Shown here: positions 55,695-64,000 of the stretch, one piece after another
How positions within the stretch are numbered: the stretch's first letter is position 1
How the letters are laid out: every line of letters begins with the position of its first letter
Origin: Meghimatium bilineatum
Lineage: Eukaryota; Mollusca; Gastropoda; Stylommatophora; Philomycidae
Assembly (NCBI GenBank): GCA_034231615.1
Contig: CM067315.1
Coordinates: forward strand, 11,555,915 to 11,619,914
Length of the DNA: 64,000 nucleotides
Direction of reading: 5' to 3'
Made by a program: the position numbers and the translations under genes
Notes under the pieces: model-generated
Database searches by the model: none
The model's input: the letters and a program-made list of their open reading frames with translations, nothing else
What the model was told of the DNA's origin: nothing

Positions 55695-56025
55695 GACGAT
55701 ATCAACATCATCATCAGGTGCTATGCCGGCTGACGTAGGCGATCATGGCTCTCCACAGCTCTCCAGTATTATGTATCAATCTCGCTGTTGTTTCCCTGCC
55801 ATGCCAGGTTGTCAAACTGCCTAATGATTTCTCACATTGTCGCCCTCTATCTCTGTTGCCTTCAATCTTGCCTGTTGTGATTATGTTCTCCAAACCTCCT
55901 TGTCTCATGAAGTGGCCAAAAATATGAAGATTGTCTTTTACTTATATTATTGATTTAAGTCCGTTTCGCATTTGACTCTTTCAACACTTCCACATTAGTT
56001 TTTCTGGCAGTCCATGATATCAACA
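55695..56025 (-). mobile_element. LINE RT C-terminus, same family as 26,116-26,865
   Basis: The minus strand reads MRQGGLENIITTGKIEGNRD + RGRQ, SLGSLTTWHGRETTARLIHN and ends near GTCAGCCGGCATAGCACCTG (55,715-55,734), paralleling 26,670-26,860. Confidence 0.88.
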
Positions 56026-56814
56026 TACCTTAACCAAAAGGTTTTAATCCCTTATCTACCAATCATCAATTACGGAGACATTTATTCAAACACTGTAAAT
56101 GTCACGTGAATGTGTCTCCTGCGTACAATCGTTATTACGTTTTTGAGTATTCCTGTATTTCTCCGTTGTTGTTTTTTTTGTGTGTTGGTGGGGGGAGGGG
56201 GTGGGGGTTTACCGTAAGGATAAAATGAGACGATTGAACAGGCCTAAGTCTGACCTATTTATTCGAGATTCTTAATGAGGGTTGGCACATACTTTAAAAA
56301 AAAAAATAAAATGACATTTCTTCGTAAACATGACAGAAGTTTAACATTACAATAGGCTTTCATTTAAGATGCGGTACCGTCTTCGCACGAAAGGTCAGCA
56401 ACAGCCCCCCATTTACCGTATGTTCCTTACCCTGCTATCCCGCCATACTATAAGCTTATAAACCGGTGTTGTGGCACACGCCTCACATGTGGAAAAGGGG
56501 GAGGGTGGGGGGAATTTCATTGTTTAGGGGGACACTTCGAAAAAAATATTTTGTACTTGAGATTTGGTTGTCTATTATATGTTTTGAAAATTTAGCCTAC
56601 TTAACTGTTTTTTTTCCTTCTAATAATTTTCTAGTGCTTTCTTCCTAAAACCTAAGTCTTGTGTCCTGAACAAGTTATAATTAGGTTTCATTTATGGAAT
56701 AAGTCAATTTTTGAATAGACCTATACATGGGGGTTGGGGGGGGGGAAGACATCAACATTTTTGAAAGATTGAAGTGGGGAAAGGTTTAAAGAAAAGGTTG
56801 GGTAACACTGCTAT

Positions 56815-57010
56815 AACCTGCCAGATTCAAGGAGTACCACATTAGATGAAATAACACCCAGAGTTCTCCAGCAAATTCTACCATTCGGCAACGCAGATGA
56901 GTGTGAAAATATCTTGACCTATCCAGCCCTTGATGCTGCCTGTCCATGATTTTCTTAGTCTTTGTCTGCTTCTTCCAACCTCGACTGTTCCCTGTAGTAT
57001 AGTTTATGAC
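56815..57010 (-). mobile_element. LINE RT C-terminal fragment
   Basis: The minus strand reads LQGTVEVGRSRQRLRKSWTG and SIKGWIGQDIFTLICVAEW. The G-x-x-R-x-x-K-x-W block is typical of RT C-termini. Related to 62,780-62,960. Confidence 0.75.
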
Positions 57011-57479
57011 GAATAATCATATCATCACACGTCCAAAAAAACCATCAGGGCCGTAGACAAGTTTTCATTGAGGAAGGGGGTTTACCTATAAAATAATGTG
57101 AAAAAAGGCATTCGTCCATTTTTGTATGTAATTCCCTCGTTTTGATGCGAAAGCGGATGACTTTTTTTATGAGAAAGGTGATAACTTTTTAATGAGAAAG
57201 GTGACCTTTTTGTGGAAAAATCATTAATGTAAGGGTTTCATCCACCATTTGGCTAAATTCCTAGCAATAAAAAACATGTTATGATTTCCTAAGGGTGGGA
57301 GGGGGGAGTTGAGCACCCACCTCCCTTAACAGCAGAACTATAAACCATGCAATTAGGTATATTTGTCGCTTTACTATTGGCAGTAATGATTCTTATAGAC
57401 CTGTATGAATCTATTTTATTTCTAACGTACACATTTGTAGCTAGATGGACTAGTATTGTGGCTTGGTAAAAGCACACTA

Positions 57480-57985
57480 ATCAAGCTTGTTGATAACATG
57501 AGAGGCAGAGAGTCGTGATGAAACATGATCGCATATGCCATTCGGCATGGCACTTGATTGACACATTTGTCTCATGCTCTCTATAGAAGATGCACAGAAT
57601 TCGCCTGTAACATTTGAATTCAAAGGTTTGTAACCTCTCTCCATGACTGCAGTGAGTGTTCAGCTTTCACACCAACAGAACACAATAGACAACATCCTAA
57701 GTGAGTTTCAAAGTTAGTTTTTCACACTAACACTGATTTTGCTTTTCCACATTAAAGTTAACCTTGACATATCCACTACATCCATTGCCAGCCATAGGGA
57801 CCTATCTCTAAGTCTGTTTTGCGTTTCCATCGCTGCATAGACATATGCAAGATCCGAGGTATTTGAAAATATTCAAGTCCTCAAATTTATACCAATTTAT
57901 CATGTGGTTGGTTTGTGCTTCTGTACCTTCGCTGTTAACCAAGATCATATTTCATTGAGCGTTGATTTTGGTCTCCTTGCTAGCA
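57480..57985 (-). mobile_element. LINE RT C-terminal remnant
   Basis: The minus strand reads NMILVNSEGTEAQTNHMINW, LNIFKYLGS, CSHGERLQTFEFKCYRRIL and KCHAEWHMRS, in the RT thumb-to-C-terminus order, with frame breaks. Confidence 0.75.
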
Positions 57986-58144
57986 CAATGTGAAAAAAAT
58001 TCTGACAACATTGTGTATGAAAATAAATTATGGTGCTTTATGGGGAGATATGACCACATCACATGTCCATAGTCTAACTTTTTAATATTGTAAGAAAGAC
58101 ATTTCCAAATAATCACATGTATATTTTGATAATTTTGTGTTTCT

Positions 58145-58430
58145 TGTTTATGTGTGGAGCTAGTGGAGCGCATGGCCATGTTGTTAGAACTCCATTCTCA
58201 GACCCTTGATGTCCCGGGTTCAATCCACGGTTGGGACAGGATTGTATCTTTTGTGGTACAATTAAAATCTTTCCTATATGTGTTGAGGTGTCTGCTATGG
58301 CAAAGCAGCCTTTATTCCCACAGCCCATAAAAAGTCTCTCTGCACTCCTTCACAGGAAAACATGCAGTAACAAAAGTTTTAAGTTTTTGTTGTTTATGTG
58401 TTTCTTGAAAAAGGTCCCAGTTGGACCGTA
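58145..58430 (+). repeat. Possible tRNA-derived SINE
   Basis: A tRNA-like head with GGAGCTAGTGGAGCGCATGG (A-box-like) and GGGTTCAATCC at 58,217-58,227 (good B box), about 60 bp apart. A T-rich body follows. It does not fold as a canonical tRNA by eye. No second copy is in the window. Confidence 0.45.
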
Positions 58431-58439
58431 AAGTAGAAA

Positions 58440-58935
58440 AAAGGTCTTTGTTCTTTTGTTTATTACTATTTATTTATTTATTACATTGATAGGCTATAAC
58501 AGTAACCATTAGTATTTCATACATCTTTTGTGACTTGGAGATTAAAAAATCATAACTTCTGCTGCAGATAAATTGAGTTTCATGCAACGCACTGAGGGGC
58601 ACCCCTAATAGGTTCATACTGGGGTCCTCTCAGTGCGTAGAGTGAAGATAGTTGGATGTAGCGATTTATGCATCTTATCAAAATTTCATTTTGTTAACTA
58701 CTGTATGGTGTGTTTAGTTACAAATGTGCCACGTCTCCCCGTAATTAAAAAAAAATTTCACAATAAGAATTCCTAAGACACATTCATTTTGTGATGTGTT
58801 TTTGTTCAGTGGGACAGTTTTTTAAACAACACCATGCTACCAATGCCAAAAATGGTCTTTAATAGTCTCGCAGCAAAGAAAAATCATTACATGTGAAATG
58901 AAATATATGAGAAAAGCTGTAATGGTTGCTAAACT
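58440..58935. other. Intergenic, no gene seen
   Basis: AT-rich, with nothing recognised. Confidence 0.4.
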
Positions 58936-58939
58936 AGAT

Positions 58940-59250
58940 AAAATAAGAAATAAACCAATTAGGAAAAGGGTAGGTATAATATCATGTATTGAACATATCA
59001 AAAGACAGCAAGTAAAATAGTTTTATCACCTTATGAGAATGAACCTAAATATCAATAAGAGCATATAACAAAAGAGTATCCGGACATAAAGCCACAGACA
59101 GACCACGAAAACGGTGGATAGAAAAAATCAAGATAACCTTGAACAAACATGGACTCAATTCAACCAAGGTGACACATCTGGCCCTGGATCGAAAACACTC
59201 TATCAGAGTAGAACACTCCTTCATTAGGCATTTGCATTAAGCCGAAGTCA
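58940..59250 (+). mobile_element. LINE RT C-terminal remnant
   Basis: Across frames: EHIKRQQVK, FYHLMRMN, SGHKATDRPRKRWIEKIK, ITLNKHGLNSTKVTHLALDR. Same lineage as 3,670-3,960 (HxGxKA.DRP.KRW). Confidence 0.8.
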
Positions 59251-59277
59251 CCTGGGTATGAAAGAACGCTCCACTGC

Positions 59278-59325
59278 ACATAGGAAGTAAGAGCTAATCG
59301 CTTGCAATTCCTGGTGCTAGAAAGA
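59278..59325 (-). repeat. Single diverged unit of the SDCBP-intron minisatellite
   Basis: AGGAAGTAAGAGCTAAT and TTGCAATTCCTGG resemble the complement of the 65-bp unit at 32,245-32,894 (ATTAGCTCTTACTTCCT). It directly follows a LINE 3' end, suggesting the unit came from such an element. Confidence 0.5.
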
Positions 59326-59412
59326 AAGAAGAACGGCAGGTGTGAATACTATCAACCATAATTCACCTGGTGAAAGACAACAGCTTTTTAAAATAGATTT
59401 AGCAAAGTCTCA

Positions 59413-59634
59413 GATGACTGGTTAAATGTAACTGTAGGGAGCAAGTCCAAGATGACTGGTTAAATGTAACTGTAGGGAGCAAGTCCAAGATGACTGGTTA
59501 AATGTAACTGTAGGGAGCAAGTCCAAGATGACTGGTTAAAAATAACTGTAGGGAGCAAGTCCAAGATGACTGGTTAAATGTAACTGTAGGGAGCAAGTCC
59601 AAGATGACTGGTTAAATGTAACTGTAGGGAGCAA
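59413..59634. repeat. Tandem repeat, 6 x 38 bp
   Basis: GATGACTGGTTAAATGTAAC + TGTAGGGAGCAAGTCCAA recurs every 38 bp, nearly identical. Confidence 0.97.
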
Positions 59635-59794
59635 TGCTAGGATCTGGGAAGTCTTTTACTTTAGAGAGGTCTTTGATGTGACCATTCTGCATTTTTGAGA
59701 CAAACTGTTAGGTAAAAAGGGTTGATTACCCACCAGAAGTTCAGGCATGATTTCTTCTCAGAAGTCATTGCAGAAAAAAATCATGAGGATTGGT

Positions 59795-59970
59795 ATAGTA
59801 GAATTACTCTATAGAGAACCTCTTAAAACACATTTCCCTATATAGCAACACATTTAAAAATCCCCAATTATATTTATTCTTTATTGTTTGTACTGTACAT
59901 GGTAAATTTCTGTTATTACATACATATTTTGTTGGTCTGGACCAAGTTATTATAAGGTGATTCCACTATA
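59795..59970. mobile_element. Family D MITE-like element
   Basis: Termini TATAGTAGAATTAC and GTGATTCCACTATA are inverted copies with TA flanks. Interior CCCCAATTATATTTATTC and TGGTCTGGACCAAGTTATTA match the 15.6 kb copy. Confidence 0.75.
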
Positions 59971-59984
59971 ATAAACCCTACATC

Positions 59985-60045
59985 TTCTTAGTTTCCTCTT
60001 ATAGCATACATGGCAGATTGTAGTATTATTCGTCTTTGCTCCACC
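59985..60045 (-). repeat. SINE-A 5' fragment
   Basis: TTCTTAGTTTCCTCTTATAG, CATACATGGCAGATTG, TTCGTCTTTGCTCCACC is the complement of a decayed head. Confidence 0.55.
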
Positions 60046-60454
60046 ATTGAATCACTGTAACACAAGCAGTTAATTTTCTTTATAAAAATTTAGCATAACT
60101 TTCTGTAATATTTAGAATTTACTGAATGGCTTTTTGCATCTTGCAGACGATCATTAAGAAAACAAACAAAAACACGCCAATGAGCCTTTCCCCTCAGTAA
60201 TGGAAGACTTTCTAAGCGATCATGTTGTTAAAGCAACAGAAGATGTTTGTTTTCATCTTTCCCTTTTATCTTCCATATCTTTTATTATATTGTTCCTAAA
60301 CAACATCACCCCAGCCAGCACGCAGATTGTGCCTCCAGACAGCTCAAGTTTTGGTCATGTTTGCCAGATTTTGGAGAAATCTTTCATTTAGGACTGACAA
60401 ATGTCTTTGTACCTCAGCATTGGACTACCACAGGCCTTCAGAAGCATCTCTGAA

Positions 60455-60815
60455 TAGTACTTATTGTGGAATGTGACAATTTGGCATTTTGTGGACATGG
60501 TCCAGCCCTTGAAATCTAATGTGTTTCCATGGCAGATGGTAGCTGAGTGTGGCGTAAAAGTTCTATATTGGTGATTTTATCGTGCCATTTAATGTAAGAT
60601 TTTGCTGAGACATCTTAGCTGAAAGGTGTTTAGTCTCCTCTCATGTCTTGTGTAGGTTGTCCATGTTTCAGATCCATAATATAGTTTGGATTACCTTGTT
60701 GTGAAGCAGACATTCTCTTGTATGGCTGGTTGATTATACTATTGATATAATTACAGACGTACACTGTTCAGCAGATGTGGTAAAAACATTGAATGTATTA
60801 GTTACCAAAGACAAA
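60455..60815 (-). mobile_element. LINE RT C-terminal remnant
   Basis: The minus strand gives RMSASQQGNPNYIMDLKHGQ; shifted frames give SETWTTYTRHERRLNTFQLR, KITNIELLRHTQLPSAM and GHVHKMP. This is the thumb-to-C-terminus of a CR1/RTE-like LINE. 60,717-60,815 is shared with 1,370-1,470. Confidence 0.78.
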
Positions 60816-60950
60816 GGCGTCAGGCCATTGGTGCAAATAAAACGGCAACACAACACATTTCTGTTGTGTGAACTACATTCTGTTGGAAATCTTGTAGGAT
60901 CACTGTGCTACTATAAGAGATATCCATGGGAGTTTGAGAACTAACAGAAT
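60816..60950 (+). repeat. SINE-B copy
   Basis: GGCGTCAGGCCATTGGTGCA + AATAAAACGGCAACACAAC, GTTGGAAATCTTGTAGGATC, CATGGGAGTTTGAGAAC. The tail is decayed. Confidence 0.85.
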
Positions 60951-61179
60951 AAAAAAGACCTATATAGTGTATAAACAGAAAACAAACATTGTATTTTCTG
61001 GTTCAAAATGTATTTAAATTTGCACACAAACTTTTCTTTCCTCACACACTAACTTTCCTTTCCTCATGTACTATAACATTGTTAATGTTTATGTAGTTGA
61101 TGCATCTGTTATTCTTATGGTGAAACCAATTCCATTCTTGATTGTTCTTCGCATAAAACATTCAAGTAATAACTGTTTC

Positions 61180-61790
61180 TCATTGATGGTACCAAGACTT
61201 GTCTAGTTTGTCCTTAATGGTACCAAGACTTGTCTAGTTTATCCTTGATGGTACTAATACTCTTATCTAGCTTCTCCTTGATGGTACCAAGACTCTTGTC
61301 TAGTATCTTCTTGATGATACCAAGACTCTTGTCTAGTTTATCATTGATGGTACCAAAACTCTTGTCTAGTTTATCCATGATGGTACTAAAACTTGTCTAG
61401 TTTCTCCATGATGGTACAAAGATTTGTCTAGTTTATCCTTGATGGTACCAAGACTAGTCTAGTTTATCCTTGATGGTACTAATACTCTTGTCTAGTTTCT
61501 CCTTGATGGTACCAAAACTCTTGTCTAATTTATCCTTGATGGTACTAATACTCTTGTCTAGTTTCTCTTTGATGGTACCAAGACTCTTGTCTAGTTTCTC
61601 GCTGATGGTACCAAGACTCATGTCTAGTTTATCCTTGATGGTACCAAGACTCTTGTCTAAGTTCTCCTTGATGGTACCAAGACTCTTGTCTAGTTTCTCC
61701 TTGATGGTACTAATACTCGTCTAGTTTCTCCTTGATGGTAACAAGACTCTTGTTTAGTTCATCTTTGATGGTACCAAGAAACTCAAAATC
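61180..61790 (-). repeat. Minisatellite of 33/31-bp units, coding-like on the minus strand
   Basis: About 18 units of TTGATGGTACCAAGACTCTT + GTCTAGTTTCTCC. On the minus strand a 33-bp unit is exactly 11 codons, EKLDKSLGTIK, amphipathic and coiled-coil-like. 61,470-61,720 stays open for about 7.5 units. Units of 31 bp elsewhere shift the frame. Upstream on the same strand, 61,735-61,810 reads MKKHSEKLDFEFLGTIKDEL + NKSLVTIKEKLDEY-stop. Confidence 0.9.
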
Positions 61791-61989
61791 TAGTTTCTCA
61801 GAGTGCTTCTTCATCAATATTTTTGTTTTGTAGTGTATTCTATTCAGGACATAGTATCAACCCCGCATTTTTTTGCTTTATTTATTTTCTATGCAATATA
61901 AATACATTCAGTAGTTTTCCATCTCTCTGAACAATATGAATATACAATTGTCTGCGGTGAGATTTGAACCTAGTACTTTGGCCATCACA

Positions 61990-62370
61990 GACTCAATAGT
62001 TTGTGAGCTGGAAGAAGTGGGAAGAAGCTGTGAATGGGTGGCATTTAGCAAAGATAGAAAGCTATTGACAACAGCTGTGATTCAGCTGGCATGAGAGTGC
62101 AGTGACTGGGCTGCCAACAGAATTTACACAGATGGCTCAGTAACACAAGAAACACATATGTGTGGTTGGGGTTTCATGGCCTACCAAAATGGCAGGAAAT
62201 TAGCTAAGAAGTGAGCTGCATATCCCACTATAACATCAAGTACGAGAATGGAAATAGAGGTAGTGACAGCAGATCTCACTTGGCTGGTGACGCAATCACC
62301 AACAGACTAAGTGATTTTATTGAACTCTCAAAGTATGCTGTGCAAGATAGAAAAATGTTATGACCAATTA
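61990..62370 (+). mobile_element. LINE RNase H remnant
   Basis: Reads WAANRIYTDGSVTQETHMCG + WGFMAYQNGRKLAKK-stop, then TSSTRMEIEVV and, after frameshift, NSQSMLCKIEKC. YTDGS, MEIEVV and N/DSQS are the three RNase H active-site blocks. The third catalytic D appears as N. It is a different lineage from the 27-34 kb copies. Confidence 0.78.
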
Positions 62371-62754
62371 TACTGTATGCCTAAAGAAATACTACAAAGG
62401 AGGTGCCGCATGTAGTACCGCAATGACCATGACAGATTATGGGTTTATGAATAGATGGTTCATTTGTCAAGTCAGAGGTGTTAAATCTAAGGCATATGGT
62501 TCTTGCATTCCATGTACCCAGTCTGAGTATTACTGATTGCTTGTTTTGTCTAGGTACTATGCATTATTATAATCAGTTTTCCCATGTTTCATCTATTTCA
62601 ATGTGTCCAATGAGGCAGGCAGAAATAATGGGCAACACCTAATAGCAGTGCAGATTATGCCAGGTGTTAGCTGACCAGTAGAACTAAATTGCTGCTGTCA
62701 CTGAAATGAGTGACTCGTAGTGAACTTCCACCAATTTAAGAGAAATTGAAACTT
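62371..62754. other. No confident feature
   Basis: Probably decayed continuation of the preceding element (VRGVKSKAYGSCIPCTQSEY in one frame), without clear motifs. Confidence 0.3.
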
Positions 62755-62990
62755 GTAAACTGTCCCTTTCCGTGTTGTGTCCATTGACAAGAGGCGTTCT
62801 TCAAGGTATGGTGGAGGTTGAAAGAAGACTAGGAGGCCAGAAGAAGACATGGCTAGATAATATCAATGACTGGGAAGGGTGTGAAGTTTCAAGACTCATC
62901 AGGATGGTAGAGGATAGAGATGTGTGAAAATCTTTCTGTACCAAATTTATCAATGTGACACTCCTACGACCCTGACGGACTATGGGTTTT
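62755..62990 (+). mobile_element. LINE RT C-terminal fragment
   Basis: Reads RGVLQGMVEVERRLGGQKKT + WLDNINDWEGCEVSRLIRM. The same block appears on the minus strand at 56,815-57,010. Confidence 0.75.
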
Positions 62991-63038
62991 ATTATTATAT
63001 CAGTATCTTTTGCCCACCTCATCTTCTCCAACAATGTT

Positions 63039-63136
63039 AACGATTGGCTTTCATCAAATTATATCGCCAGTACAATGTGAACGATTGGCTTTCATCCAAT
63101 CATATCGGCAGTACAATGTGAACGATTGGCTTTCAA
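63039..63136. repeat. Tandem repeat, 2.4 x 41 bp
   Basis: AACGATTGGCTTTCATCCAA-type units start at 63,039, 63,080 and 63,121. They lie downstream of the FOXRED1 poly(A) site. Confidence 0.93.
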
Positions 63137-63366
63137 ACCACCAGCTAATTCAACCAAGTTGGGTCTGTGAAGTGAACCAAAAAACCCCTCTACCACCGAG
63201 CCAACATATGGAGAAAATGTGTGTTTTCAAACAGTGTTCAGAACAGAATAGACTTCTGGAGATAGTGCCCACTGCAAACATTTGATGTTCAACACTGAAA
63301 CAACAAATTTTTACTTCCAATACAGGAAGTCTCCTGATGTTTTTGGCAGTTGGTGAAAACTGTGAC

Positions 63367-63372
63367 TTTATT
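63367..63372 (-). terminator. Likely FOXRED1 poly(A) signal (AATAAA)
   Basis: The minus strand AATAAA lies about 320 bp after the stop codon, the first canonical signal downstream. Confidence 0.5.
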
Positions 63373-63689
63373 GGCACTTCATAGAACTAAAAGGTTTAGC
63401 TTGATGTGCAATTTTAAATTTAGCTAGCTGACAAAATTAGGTTTGCCTCTTCTGCTCTAGATGTAAAACTGGTTACCAAATAATGTAGCAAATATTTGTA
63501 GTGCTTAAATGGCAGGAGTAAGTTCAGCCCACAACTTACAGCTATATATTTCCATGTGACAAGACTAAAAAACCTTTTTCTGAGACACTCATAAAACTGT
63601 AATTCAACAAAACTTCCATTCTTACAGTGAGTTCTAAATATGACATGACTTTTTCTAAAAAATACATTGGTGGAGATACAGAGTTAAAA

Positions 63690-63956
63690 CTATCTGCTAT
63701 AATGAAGATTCATCTCCTCTTTTACTGGATCCCCTGTTATAAATCTGTCAAAATGAAACCTCTCCAAATCAATTGTTACATAATTTCCGTCAAAAATAAA
63801 CTCTGTGATTGTACGACCGATGCCAATAGCATGTTGTAACCCATGTTCACCCAATCCATTGGCAAAAATGAAGTTTTTCAGGTAAGGATGAGGTCCAACC
63901 ACCACGTTCTGGTCACAGAAATTGCAGTCGTTGTAGCCAGCCCAAGCAGTTTTTAT
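63690..63956 (-). CDS. FOXRED1: FAD-dependent oxidoreductase domain protein 1, last coding exon (gene runs off window)
   Basis: After a ttttcag acceptor (phase 0) the exon encodes 88 residues and a TAG stop: IKTAWAGYNDCNFCDQNVVV, GPHPYLKNFIFANGLGEHGL, QHAIGIGRTITEFIFDGNYV, ending NLHYSR. W-A-G-x-x-D, DQN.VVGPHP and F.G..GHGLQ..(P/I)GIGR are the C-terminal FAD-binding and capping motifs of FOXRED1, a DAO-type flavoprotein of the mitochondrial matrix needed for complex I assembly. In animals the last motif is usually GxxGHGLQ; here it is GLGEHGLQ. All upstream exons lie beyond 64,000, so the N-terminal dinucleotide-binding part and targeting peptide are not seen. Other DAO-family members (sarcosine or dimethylglycine dehydrogenase-like) are less likely. 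Confidence 0.93.
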   Translation of the reverse strand: MKTAWAGYNDCNFCDQNVVVGPHPYLKNFIFANGLGEHGLQHAIGIGRTITEFIFDGNYVTIDLERFHFDRFITGDPVKEEMNLHYSR

Positions 63957-64000
63957 CTGAAAAGAGGAATACAAGGTAAGAGAAATTATGAAACAAAAAC

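Noticed and set aside
59413..59634. CRISPR-like array of 38-bp units
   Set aside because: Head-to-tail identical units with no spacers; an ordinary tandem repeat.
61955..62035. Possible tRNA on the minus strand (GGTTCAAATCTC B box near 61,965)
   Set aside because: No matching A box or acceptor-stem pairing is visible; probably a decayed SINE or chance.

Overview
This window is metazoan nuclear DNA: AT-rich, gene-poor and repeat-rich, with spliceosomal introns using GT/AG sites. Three conserved animal genes can be reconstructed by splicing; everything else is introns, intergenic DNA and transposon remains. The mix of SINE/LINE debris, minisatellites and multi-kilobase introns would fit a mollusc (perhaps a gastropod) or another lophotrochozoan. 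That placement is inference, because nothing in the window is taxonomically decisive.

Layout. (1) 1-10,440: intergenic, with SINE copies, LINE remnants, a 4 x 79 bp minisatellite and a 1.36 kb GC-richer retroposon-like element. (2) 10,440-18,060, + strand: ribosomal protein eS28 (RPS28) in three coding exons, plus a likely 3'UTR exon. (3) 18,060-25,050: convergent intergenic space with nested foldback/MITE-like elements. (4) 25,050-43,200, - strand: syntenin (SDCBP) in seven coding exons. The 301-residue protein has two LYPxL motifs, PDZ1 and PDZ2. Its introns hold many SINEs, several LINE fragments and a 10 x 65 bp minisatellite. (5) 43,200-63,360: about 20 kb without a recognisable host exon, made of LINE fragments, SINEs, palindromes and minisatellites. 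(6) 63,367-63,956, - strand: the last coding exon of FOXRED1; the rest of that gene lies beyond the right edge. The three genes do unrelated jobs (translation, syndecan/exosome scaffolding, mitochondrial complex I assembly), so I see no functional cluster.

The most interesting signal is in the repeats. Two SINE-like families dominate. SINE-A is about 280 bp and SINE-B about 150 bp. They share a related core and nearly the same 3' tail, ending in a motif close to GAACGCNGAAGAAGAAG. The same ending occurs on the 1.36 kb element at 7,874-9,230 and at the 3' ends of LINE fragments carrying RT or RNase H coding remnants (26,880; 38,790; 44,290). Several copies have clear 9-13 bp target-site duplications. 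This looks like a retroposon guild using one LINE 3'-tail signal. Other points worth a look are a 33-bp (11-codon) minisatellite that reads as coiled-coil-like hendecads on the minus strand, two long palindromes, and precisely datable nested insertions.
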